Assembly (NCBI GenBank): GCA_947589175.1
Contig: CANPZR010000009.1
Location: 1-25,580 of the forward strand
DNA from: an uncultured Lachnospiraceae bacterium
Lineage (GTDB): Bacteria > Bacillota > Clostridia > Lachnospirales > Lachnospiraceae
Length of the DNA: 25,580 nt
Direction: 5' to 3'
Under the pieces are notes generated by a model. It worked only from the letters and a program-made list of their open reading frames with translations. It was not told the DNA's origin and searched no databases. Below are positions 7,206-14,387 of the stretch, in pieces (position 1 is the stretch's first letter; the number at the start of each line of letters is the position of its first letter). A program made the translations under genes and the position numbers.

Positions 7206-8621
7206 ATGAGAAAAACAAAGATTATATGTACCATCGGACCGGCCAGCGACAGCGAGGAGGTCCTGACGCAGATGTGCGAGGCGGGGATGAACGTGGCGAG
7301 GCTGAATTTTTCCCACGGCACCCACGAGGAGCACCAGGAAAAAATCGACATTATTAAGAAGGTGCGGGAAAAGCTGGACCTCCCCATTGCCATCATGCTG
7401 GACACCAAGGGACCGGAGTACCGCATCAAGACCTTTGAGAACAAGAAGGTCACGCTGGAGGACGGCGCTATGTTTTCCTTTACGACGGAGGACGTGGTGG
7501 GCAACGAGGAGCGGGTGTCGGTCAATTACGACCACCTGATCGACGATCTGGAGGTGGGGGACACCATTCTCGTCAACAACGGGCTCGTCATTTTTGAGGT
7601 AAAGGAATTAAAGGAAAAAGAGGCGGTGTGCCTGGTCAAGGCCGGCGGGGAGCTGTCGGACCGCAAGAGCATGAATTTCCCCAACCGGGTACTGCAGAAC
7701 GAATATTTGAGCGAGCAGGACAAGGAGGACCTTCTGTTCGGCATCCGCAACGAGGTGGATTTTGTGGCGGCGTCTTTTGTTTCCACCAAGCAGGACATTC
7801 TGGATCTGCGGAATTTTCTGAATGAAAATGGGGGAGACGACATTGAGCTCATCGCCAAGATTGAGAACCGCTCCGGCGTGGAGCATATTGAGGAAATCTG
7901 CGAGGTGGCGGACGGCATCATGATTGCCCGCGGCGATCTGGGAGTGGAGATTCCCTTTATGGAGGTTCCCTCGATTCAGAAATATCTGATCAGCAAGTGC
8001 CGTCTTTTGGGCAAGCGCGTCATCACGGCGACGGAGATGCTAGAGTCCATGATTCACAATCCGCGCCCCACCCGGGCGGAGATTTCCGACGTGGCAAACG
8101 CGGTCTATGACGGGACGTCGGCGGTTATGCTCTCCGGGGAGTCGGCGGCGGGCAAATTCCCGGTGGCGGCGGTAAAGAGCATGGCGGAAATTGCCTCTTA
8201 CACGGAAAAGAGCATCGATTATCAGGAGTGGTTCAGAACCACGAATTTTGACATACAGAACAATATAGACGCGATTTCACATGTGACCTGCGCGATGGCA
8301 ATCGACATCAAGGCGAAGGGGATTGTGGTCAGCTCCCTCACCGGCGGCACGGTGCGTCTGGTGAGCCGGTTCCGCTGCCCAGTGGACATTATCGGCATGA
8401 CCACCTCGAAGCGTGCGTGGCGCAAGCTGAATCTGTGCTGGGGCGTGACGCCGGTGCTCAGCGAGGAATTTTTCTCCGTAGAGGTCATGTTCTATCACGC
8501 CATGCACCACGCGAAGCGGGTGCTGAAGCTGGAGCGCGGGGACAACGTGGTCCTCACCGGCGGGCAGGCCAGCGGACAGAGCGGCAATACGAATACTATC
8601 CGGGTTGAATCCGTGAGATGA
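7206..8621 (+). CDS. pyk: Pyruvate kinase
   Basis: This 471-residue glycolytic enzyme transfers phosphate from phosphoenolpyruvate to ADP to give pyruvate and ATP. It opens with KTKIICTIGPAS and has LNFSHG, MLDTKGPEYR, the B-domain insert, and the active-site signature region with KIENRSGVEHI. It also has the IMIARGDLGVEIP and ATEMLESM blocks, and a C-terminal regulatory domain ending GGQASGQSGNTNTIRVE. It lacks the extra C-terminal PEP-utiliser-like domain of Bacillus pyruvate kinase, giving the short standard form. The ribosome site is GAGAGGG before the ATG. The GH127 gene follows after 21 bases with no terminator, so read-through is likely. Confidence 0.98.
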   Translation: MRKTKIICTIGPASDSEEVLTQMCEAGMNVARLNFSHGTHEEHQEKIDIIKKVREKLDLPIAIMLDTKGPEYRIKTFENKKVTLEDGAMFSFTTEDVVGNEERVSVNYDHLIDDLEVGDTILVNNGLVIFEVKELKEKEAVCLVKAGGELSDRKSMNFPNRVLQNEYLSEQDKEDLLFGIRNEVDFVAASFVSTKQDILDLRNFLNENGGDDIELIAKIENRSGVEHIEEICEVADGIMIARGDLGVEIPFMEVPSIQKYLISKCRLLGKRVITATEMLESMIHNPRPTRAEISDVANAVYDGTSAVMLSGESAAGKFPVAAVKSMAEIASYTEKSIDYQEWFRTTNFDIQNNIDAISHVTCAMAIDIKAKGIVVSSLTGGTVRLVSRFRCPVDIIGMTTSKRAWRKLNLCWGVTPVLSEEFFSVEVMFYHAMHHAKRVLKLERGDNVVLTGGQASGQSGNTNTIRVESVR

Positions 8622-8642
8622 TTTTGGAAATGGAGGACATAG

Positions 8643-10712
8643 ATGAATAAAAATGATTTCAGCCGCCCGGTCTCTTTGAGGCAGGTGCAGATTACTGATG
8701 ATTTTTGGAAAAATGAAATGGAGCTGGTGCGCAATGAGATTATTCCCTATCAGTGGGACGCGCTGAACGACCAGGTAGAGGGGGCGGAGCCCAGCTTCTG
8801 CATGAGGAATTTCAAGGTGGCGGGAAAGCAGAATAAGGAGCGCAGGGAGCAGGGCTCGTCCTTTGAGGAGCCGCAGTACACCTTCCGCGGATTTCAGGCG
8901 CTGCCAGAGGACATGGATCATCTGGAGGATAAATTTTACGGATTTGTTTTTCAGGACAGTGATTTTTATAAATGGGTGGAGGCCGTGGCATATTCTCTGA
9001 CACAACACCCGGATCCGGCGCTGGAGAAGCTGGCGGACGACGCCATTGACATTGTGTGCGCGGCGCAGCAGGAGGACGGCTATCTGGACACCTATTATAT
9101 TATCAATGGAAAAGACAAGATTTTTTCCAATCTGCGGGACCATCACGAGCTCTACTGCTTCGGCCATCTGACCGAGGGCGCCGTTGCCTATTACGAGGCG
9201 ACCGGAAAGGATAAGCTCTTGAAGGCGGCGATGCGGTTCGCCGACTACATAGACCGGTATTTTGGCCCGGAGGAGGGGAAATGCAAGGGATATCCGGGGC
9301 ATGAGATCGCGGAGATGGCGCTGGTGCGTCTTTACGAGGCCACCGGGGAAAAGCGGTATCTGGATTTGAGCAGCTTTTTTGTAGAGGCGCGCGGGCAGCG
9401 GCCGTATTATTACGACAGTGAAAATCACCCGGAGAAGATTGAAAAGGGAATGGAGAACGAGCTCCGCTACCACTATCACCAGGCGCATGTGCCGGTGCGG
9501 GAGCAGGACGAGGCCGTGGGGCACGCGGTGCGCGGCGTGTACCTGTACTCGGGCATGGCGGATCTGGCCCGTCTCCAGGAGGACGATTCGCTGTATGACG
9601 CCTGCGAGCGCCTCTGGGACAGCATTGTCAATGAAAAAATGTATGTGACCGGCGGAATCGGGGGTACGCATATCGGGGAGTCCTTTTCCTTCCCCTTTGA
9701 CCTGCCCAACGACACCGCCTACGCGGAGACATGCGCGTCCATCGGCCTTGCCTTTTTTGCAAGAAGGATGCTGCAGATGACGCCAAAGAGCAAGTATTCG
9801 GACATTATGGAGCTGGCTCTCTACAACGGAATTTTGAGCGGTATGGCGTTAGATGGAAAGAGCTTTTTCTATGTAAATCCGCTGGAGGTTCTCCCGAAGG
9901 CGTGCAAGCTGGATGAGCGCAAATTCCATGTAAAGCCGGTGCGTCAAAAATGGTTCGGCTGCGCCTGCTGTCCGCCGAACCTTGCCAGGCTGTTGAGCTC
10001 CATCGGCGCGTATGCCTATACGGAAAAGGACGATACGCTGTTTGTCCATCTGTATATGGGTTCAGTTATAGAGAAAAATGTAAACGGCAAGACGGCGGAG
10101 ATTTCCATTGAATCCGGGTTCCCGTGGGACGGCAATGTGCGGATCACGGCGGCGGGCTGCGAGGAACGATTCACCATCGCGTTACGGATTCCGGGCTGGG
10201 CGCAGGATTACCAGGTCGAGGGAGCGCAGGACGCTGACACCGAGCTGCGGGACGGCTACCTCTATGTGACGAAGGCGTGGAAGAAGGAGGATGCGCTAAC
10301 CCTGCATTTCCCGATGAAAATCCGGGTGCTGCAGGCAGATACCCGCGTGCGGGAGGACGTCGGAAAGGCGGCGATTATGCGCGGACCGGTCGTGTACTGC
10401 ATGGAGGAGGCGGATAACGGCGCAGACCTTCATCTGCTCACGCTGGATCCGGCAGGCGAGCTGCAGGAGATAGACCGGGAGATTGCCGGAACAAAGGTGA
10501 AGGCCGTGACGGCGAAGGGGTATCGGGAGGCCGCCAGGCAGCAGGCGGAAAGTGATACGCAACAGGCAGCAGGCAACATGCGACAAGTAGCAAGTAATAT
10601 ATATTATGACTACGCTCCGCCGGCGAAGGAGCCAGTAACGCTGCAGTTTATTCCGTATTATACCTGGGCGAACCGGGGCGAGAATGAAATGCAGGTATGG
10701 GTGCGGATTTAG
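8643..10712 (+). CDS. Glycoside hydrolase family 127 (beta-L-arabinofuranosidase-like)
   Basis: This 689-residue enzyme belongs to the HypBA1-type GH127 family, which removes terminal beta-L-arabinofuranose from plant hydroxyproline-rich glycoproteins and related glycans. Family enzymes use a zinc-bound cysteine nucleophile. The matching residues are visible: E362 and C364 in AETCAS, and C442-C443 in GCACCPPN; C442 corresponds to the nucleophile. An alpha/alpha-barrel N-terminal part (about 1-430) is followed by beta-sandwich domains ending in IPYYTWANRGENEMQVW. There is no signal peptide, so it acts on imported oligosaccharides. An unusual Gln/Ala-rich stretch sits at residues 630-652. GGAGG precedes the ATG. 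Other GH127-clan activities (GH146 and relatives) cannot be excluded. Confidence 0.92.
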   Translation: MNKNDFSRPVSLRQVQITDDFWKNEMELVRNEIIPYQWDALNDQVEGAEPSFCMRNFKVAGKQNKERREQGSSFEEPQYTFRGFQALPEDMDHLEDKFYGFVFQDSDFYKWVEAVAYSLTQHPDPALEKLADDAIDIVCAAQQEDGYLDTYYIINGKDKIFSNLRDHHELYCFGHLTEGAVAYYEATGKDKLLKAAMRFADYIDRYFGPEEGKCKGYPGHEIAEMALVRLYEATGEKRYLDLSSFFVEARGQRPYYYDSENHPEKIEKGMENELRYHYHQAHVPVREQDEAVGHAVRGVYLYSGMADLARLQEDDSLYDACERLWDSIVNEKMYVTGGIGGTHIGESFSFPFDLPNDTAYAETCASIGLAFFARRMLQMTPKSKYSDIMELALYNGILSGMALDGKSFFYVNPLEVLPKACKLDERKFHVKPVRQKWFGCACCPPNLARLLSSIGAYAYTEKDDTLFVHLYMGSVIEKNVNGKTAEISIESGFPWDGNVRITAAGCEERFTIALRIPGWAQDYQVEGAQDADTELRDGYLYVTKAWKKEDALTLHFPMKIRVLQADTRVREDVGKAAIMRGPVVYCMEEADNGADLHLLTLDPAGELQEIDREIAGTKVKAVTAKGYREAARQQAESDTQQAAGNMRQVASNIYYDYAPPAKEPVTLQFIPYYTWANRGENEMQVWVRI

Positions 10713-10741
10713 AAACAGAAGCTAGAAGTTGAAAAAAACTA

Positions 10742-10771
10742 TTGACAACTCCGACTGCGGTGTGGTAACTT
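10742..10771 (+). promoter_or_regulatory. Promoter of the Tad/Flp pilus operon
   Basis: A consensus TTGACA (10742-10747), an 18-base spacer and an extended -10 (TG-G-TAACTT, hexamer 10766-10771) lie 24 bases before the first pilus gene. Transcription would start near 10778, leaving a very short leader. This is the only convincing promoter found for the operon, and a perfect inverted repeat overlaps it. Confidence 0.7.
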
Positions 10772-10786
10772 AATAATCACACCGCA
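10756..10786. promoter_or_regulatory. Candidate operator: 9-bp perfect inverted repeat over the -10
   Basis: TGCGGTGTG (10756-10764) and CACACCGCA (10778-10786) form a perfect inverted repeat separated by 13 bases. The half-site centres are 22 bp apart, about two helical turns, as expected for a dimeric regulator on one DNA face. The left arm lies in the promoter spacer and the right arm at the predicted start point. It should therefore act as DNA rather than as an RNA hairpin. Bound protein would block RNA polymerase. The regulator is not identified. Confidence 0.6.
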
Positions 10787-10794
10787 AGTAGGAG

Positions 10795-11307
10795 GTGGAA
10801 GCGATTTCAGACAGCGGCATGATATTCCTTGTCCTGCTGATTGCTTCATTGTTTGATCTGTCTTACTATCGGGTGCCGAACACATATCTGGCATCCGCCT
10901 TACTGATCAGCCTTTTCAGGCATTTGTTGGCGCAGGGCTTCTATGGCGTTTGTCCCTGGCTGTTGGGAATGATCATTCCCTTTATAGTGTGTTATGTGTT
11001 GTACCGATGCAGGATGTTGGGAGCATCGGACATAAAATTATTTTCTGTGATTGGAAGTTTTGTCGGTTTACGTCTGCTTTGTTCAATCATGTTGATGTCC
11101 CTCTTCTTCGGGGCAGCCATGGCAGCCGTCAAGATGATTTACAGAAAAAATATCTTTTGCCGGTTTCGGCAATTATCCAACTATGTAGCCTGTTTTATGA
11201 AGACAGGAAAATTAGAACCTTATTATGACAGAAAAAAAGAAGGCGATGATGGGATTATACCCTTTACGGTGGCGATCTCACTGGCGGCTCTTTACTGTCT
11301 CTTTTAG
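10795..11307 (+). CDS. A24-family prepilin peptidase (TadV/CpaA-like)
   Basis: This is a membrane aspartyl protease of about 170 residues that would cleave the short leader of Flp pilin or pseudopilins at the inner face of the membrane. The two catalytic aspartates are D21 in FDLSYYRVPN and D79 in GASD, a variant of the usual GxGD motif. About five hydrophobic helices are present. The start is uncertain. The GTG at 10795 is fused to the GGAGG ribosome site, an ATT at 10804 has ideal spacing, and the first ATG is at 10819 without a ribosome site. It is the first gene of the pilus operon; a second A24 peptidase lies at 18840. Confidence 0.82.
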   Translation: MEAISDSGMIFLVLLIASLFDLSYYRVPNTYLASALLISLFRHLLAQGFYGVCPWLLGMIIPFIVCYVLYRCRMLGASDIKLFSVIGSFVGLRLLCSIMLMSLFFGAAMAAVKMIYRKNIFCRFRQLSNYVACFMKTGKLEPYYDRKKEGDDGIIPFTVAISLAALYCLF

Positions 11308-11333
11308 AATACGCGGGAAGAGGTGGTGGTTCC

Positions 11334-12350
11334 ATGGAGGATGTCGTCCTGCTGCTCTATATGAAGGATGAAGAATATGGACGGAGGCTGCTTCGCTTTC
11401 TGCTGCGGCAGAAGAATCCGAGACTTCATCCGGAGTTAGTGACGTCAGAACATCTGGTAAAAAACCGGGTCGGGACTCCGACGCAGAAGTTATTAGTATT
11501 GACAGATAGAGAAGAAGTGACAGAGGATGAGAAAAAAGAAGTAATTTATTTGTCCAACGAACAGGACGCGAGAGGAAAAAGAATTTTTCAGTTTCAAAAG
11601 GCGGAGGGAATCTATGACGAGCTGCTTCGGTTTATGCCGGAGGCCCAGACGGGGGAGAGGGAGGCTCTGCCTGAACCGGAAAGAGGCGTGAAAGGGATTT
11701 TCGGGGTGTTTTCCCCGTCATGCCGGGGCGCTGCGCTGCTCTCCGTGCTTTTGTCCCAGTATCTGGGAGGCCTGGGGCGATGCCTGTATATCAGCATTGA
11801 GGGATTTCCCCTGTACTATGGGGATCGGCTGACGGACGAGCCGGATTTTGGCGGCCGCGGCATGGTAGAACTTTTATTTTCGCTGGAGCAGCCGGATTTT
11901 GCAGAGCGTGAGGAGGGACTGCGGCTCCCTTTTGGCAAGGCTTTTATGCTTCTTCCGGTGCCTCATTTTAAAGATCTGCTGGATTGCAGCGGGGAGGAGT
12001 GGAACCAGTTTTTGCAGAGACTTGTATCGGATTGCGGTTACGATAGTATTGTGGTGGAAATGGGGCAGATTTCCGAGTATCTTCTGGATTACATGGAGTG
12101 CTGTGACAGAATTTACATGCCGGAATTTCCGGACGGAGTAGAGTCTGTGCGCAGAAGAGTGTTTGAGCGCTGCTGCGCCATGGACGGACAGGAGGATCTA
12201 AAGAAAAAAATACAATGTGTGCGGATGGGGGATGAGTGTATGGAATGGGAGAGGGAATTATTTCAAAAAAGCGTGGCGCAAATGAGCGGGGACGCTGCGA
12301 AGATGGAATTTGCGGCCCGTGTGATGAGAGGGGGAGGGGAGTATGAGTGA
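11334..12350 (+). CDS. TadZ/CpaE-like pilus assembly protein with degenerate P-loop
   Basis: This 338-residue protein sits where TadZ belongs, directly before TadA, and overlaps it by eight bases. The N-terminal 115 residues resemble a receiver-like fold. From about residue 120 a ParA/MinD-like order follows: a strand GIFGVFSPS, helix, a LYISIEGFP strand, and a late SIVVEMG strand. At the deviant Walker A position the sequence is SPSCRGA (127-133), which lacks both the signature lysine and the GK(S/T), so ATP hydrolysis is doubtful. TadZ proteins act as polar localisation factors for the secretion platform. The assignment rests on context and fold pattern more than identity. AGAGGTGG precedes the ATG. 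Confidence 0.65.
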   Translation: MEDVVLLLYMKDEEYGRRLLRFLLRQKNPRLHPELVTSEHLVKNRVGTPTQKLLVLTDREEVTEDEKKEVIYLSNEQDARGKRIFQFQKAEGIYDELLRFMPEAQTGEREALPEPERGVKGIFGVFSPSCRGAALLSVLLSQYLGGLGRCLYISIEGFPLYYGDRLTDEPDFGGRGMVELLFSLEQPDFAEREEGLRLPFGKAFMLLPVPHFKDLLDCSGEEWNQFLQRLVSDCGYDSIVVEMGQISEYLLDYMECCDRIYMPEFPDGVESVRRRVFERCCAMDGQEDLKKKIQCVRMGDECMEWERELFQKSVAQMSGDAAKMEFAARVMRGGGEYE

Positions 12351-13581
12351 TTTGGCTGTGACGGCGGGTGAGACAAGGCGGCGGCAGATCCGGGAGGCAG
12401 TCCTGCAGGAGATTCCGCCGGGAGTCGAGATTCGGGACGATCAGCTGATGGCGCTTATTGAGGATGAAATCACAAGATTGTCTGGCCGGGAATATATCCG
12501 GCTGGAAGAAAAAAGGGAAATGCGCCACAAGGTGTTCAATTCGCTTCGGAAGATGGATGTTCTCCAGGATATTCTGGAAGACGAGGATGTGACGGAAATT
12601 ATGGTCAACGGGCCGAATCACATTTTCGTCGAAAAAGAGGGGAGGATCATGGAGACGGGGCTGCATTTTGAGGACGCGGAGCGTCTGGAGGATATAGCCC
12701 AGCAGATTGCGTCCTCCGGCAACCGGATTGTCAATGAGTCCAATCCTATCCTGGATGTGCGGCTTTCCGATGGTTCCCGGGTGAATATCGTAGTGCCGCC
12801 CATAGCGATTGAGGGACCGGTGATTACCATTCGCAAGTTCCCCAAAGAGGCCATGACTATGGAGAAGCTGATCCGTATGGGAGCAGTCACGGAAGAGGCG
12901 GAGGATTTTTTGAAAAAAATGGTGGAGGCCCGGTACAATATTTTTATTTCCGGGGGAACGGGCGCTGGAAAGACTACGTTTCTCAATATTTTATCCAATT
13001 TTATCCCTCGCTCTGAGCGGGTGATTACGATTGAGGATTCAGCGGAGCTGCAGATCCAGCACGTTGACAACCTGGTGCGGTTAGAGGCGCGGAACGCCAA
13101 TGTGGAAGGGAAAAACGCGGTGTCGATCCGGGATCTGGTAAAGAGCGCGCTCCGCATGAGGCCGGACCGGATTATCGTGGGCGAGATTCGGGATTCGGCG
13201 GCCATCGACCTTTTGACGGCCATGAATACCGGGCATGACGGTTCTTTGTCTACGGGACATGCCAACAGTCCTGCCGATATGCTGAACCGTCTGGAGACGC
13301 TGGTCCTGATGGGGTTAGACATTCCCCTGGCAGCTATCCGGCAGCAGATTTCCTCCGGCATTGACCTGGTGGTTCATCTGGGAAGGCTCCGCGACAAGTC
13401 CCGCAGAGTCCTGGAGGTGTCGGAGGTGGGAGACGTCAAAGAGGGAAAGATTCAGTTGTTTCCGCTGTTTCTTTTTGAAGAGAGCGGGGAGGAGAACGGC
13501 AGGGTTATGGGAGAGCTAAAGGCGACGGGCACGAAGCTGAAAGCGGTGGAAAAAAGCCAGAGAGCGGGGGTGGTAATTTGA
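12343..13581 (+). CDS. tadA: TadA/CpaF-type pilus assembly ATPase
   Basis: This 412-residue hexameric secretion ATPase of the GspE/TadA superfamily powers Flp pilus assembly from the cytoplasmic face. An N-terminal helical region (1-80) leads into EDVTEIMVNGPNHIFVE, typical of CpaF. Walker A is GGTGAGKTT (K210), the Asp box contains TIEDSAELQ, Walker B is RIIVGEIRD (E281), and the His box is TGHDGSLSTGHANS. Length is normal for the Tad subgroup. It overlaps the TadZ-like gene by eight bases upstream and the TadB gene by four bases downstream (TTGA), so the three are probably translationally coupled. Confidence 0.96.
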   Translation: MSDLAVTAGETRRRQIREAVLQEIPPGVEIRDDQLMALIEDEITRLSGREYIRLEEKREMRHKVFNSLRKMDVLQDILEDEDVTEIMVNGPNHIFVEKEGRIMETGLHFEDAERLEDIAQQIASSGNRIVNESNPILDVRLSDGSRVNIVVPPIAIEGPVITIRKFPKEAMTMEKLIRMGAVTEEAEDFLKKMVEARYNIFISGGTGAGKTTFLNILSNFIPRSERVITIEDSAELQIQHVDNLVRLEARNANVEGKNAVSIRDLVKSALRMRPDRIIVGEIRDSAAIDLLTAMNTGHDGSLSTGHANSPADMLNRLETLVLMGLDIPLAAIRQQISSGIDLVVHLGRLRDKSRRVLEVSEVGDVKEGKIQLFPLFLFEESGEENGRVMGELKATGTKLKAVEKSQRAGVVI

Positions 13582-14369
13582 AAGACAAGCGGCAAAAGCG
13601 CGCTGACCGTGAAAAAAATGCCGGGATGGATTATACCATTTACCGCTACTCGAGGCAGGAATGGATCAAATACGGCGCTCTGGGATTTGCGGGAAGCTTT
13701 CTGGTTTTGTATTTGTTCTATCACAGTATGGCCGTCGGCGTTTTGTTGGGCGTGCCGGGGGCGGCATTATTTTTGAGGCACAGGAACGCGGCTTTGGTTA
13801 GAAAACGGCAGTGGCAGCTCATGATTGAGTTCAAGGACGCCATGGACAGCTTTGTGGCGGCGTTAGTGGCCGGGTATTCTATGGATAATGCGATTACGGA
13901 GGGGAGGCGCGACCTGATGCAGATGTACCAGCGGGAAACGCCCATGACCAGGGAACTGGATGAAATCCGGCGCAAATTGAGGCTGGGTCAGGCGCTGGAT
14001 CAGTTGCTGTTAGATCTGGGGAGAAGAAGCGGAGTGGAGGATATTGTGACATTCGCGCAGATCTACAGCACGGCCAGGCGCAGCGGGGGGAATCTTGTAA
14101 AAGTCATGAAGAGGACTACCGGGCAGATTGGAGAGAGGATGGAGGTACAGCGGGAGATTCGGACTGTCATTGCCGGAAAGAAGATGGAGGCGTCCTGCAT
14201 GATGGTCATTCCCGCGATGATTATTGTGTATCTTCAGGTTTTCTCCCCGGGTTTTCTTGACCCGCTCTATCATGGACTTATGGGCCGGATGTTTATGAGC
14301 GCGGCGCTGGCCGTGTATGCTGCCGCCGTGGTGTGGAGCCGGAAGATTATGGATATTGGCGGCGTTTAA
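13578..14369 (+). CDS. tadB: TadB-type inner-membrane platform protein (T2SF domain)
   Basis: This 263-residue membrane protein is one half of the pilus platform that TadA works on. Two hydrophobic helices at about residues 32-66 precede the cytoplasmic T2SF domain (EFKDAMDSFVAALVAGYSMDNAI ... FAQIYSTARRSGGNLVKVM), and two more helices end the protein. The start appears to be TTG at 13578, overlapping the tadA stop, with GGGGGTGG just upstream. The first in-frame ATG (13626) would remove 16 residues and has a poor ribosome site. It is slightly short for TadB, but the platform core is complete. Confidence 0.9.
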   Translation: MKDKRQKRADREKNAGMDYTIYRYSRQEWIKYGALGFAGSFLVLYLFYHSMAVGVLLGVPGAALFLRHRNAALVRKRQWQLMIEFKDAMDSFVAALVAGYSMDNAITEGRRDLMQMYQRETPMTRELDEIRRKLRLGQALDQLLLDLGRRSGVEDIVTFAQIYSTARRSGGNLVKVMKRTTGQIGERMEVQREIRTVIAGKKMEASCMMVIPAMIIVYLQVFSPGFLDPLYHGLMGRMFMSAALAVYAAAVVWSRKIMDIGGV

Positions 14370-14387
14370 AAAGGGAGGAGGGCGCCT

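Noticed and set aside
8277..9671. Long minus-strand open frame (464 codons) antisense to pyk and the GH127 gene
   Set aside because: It is a shadow of two well-identified plus-strand genes; its translation has no domain pattern and it crosses both genes.
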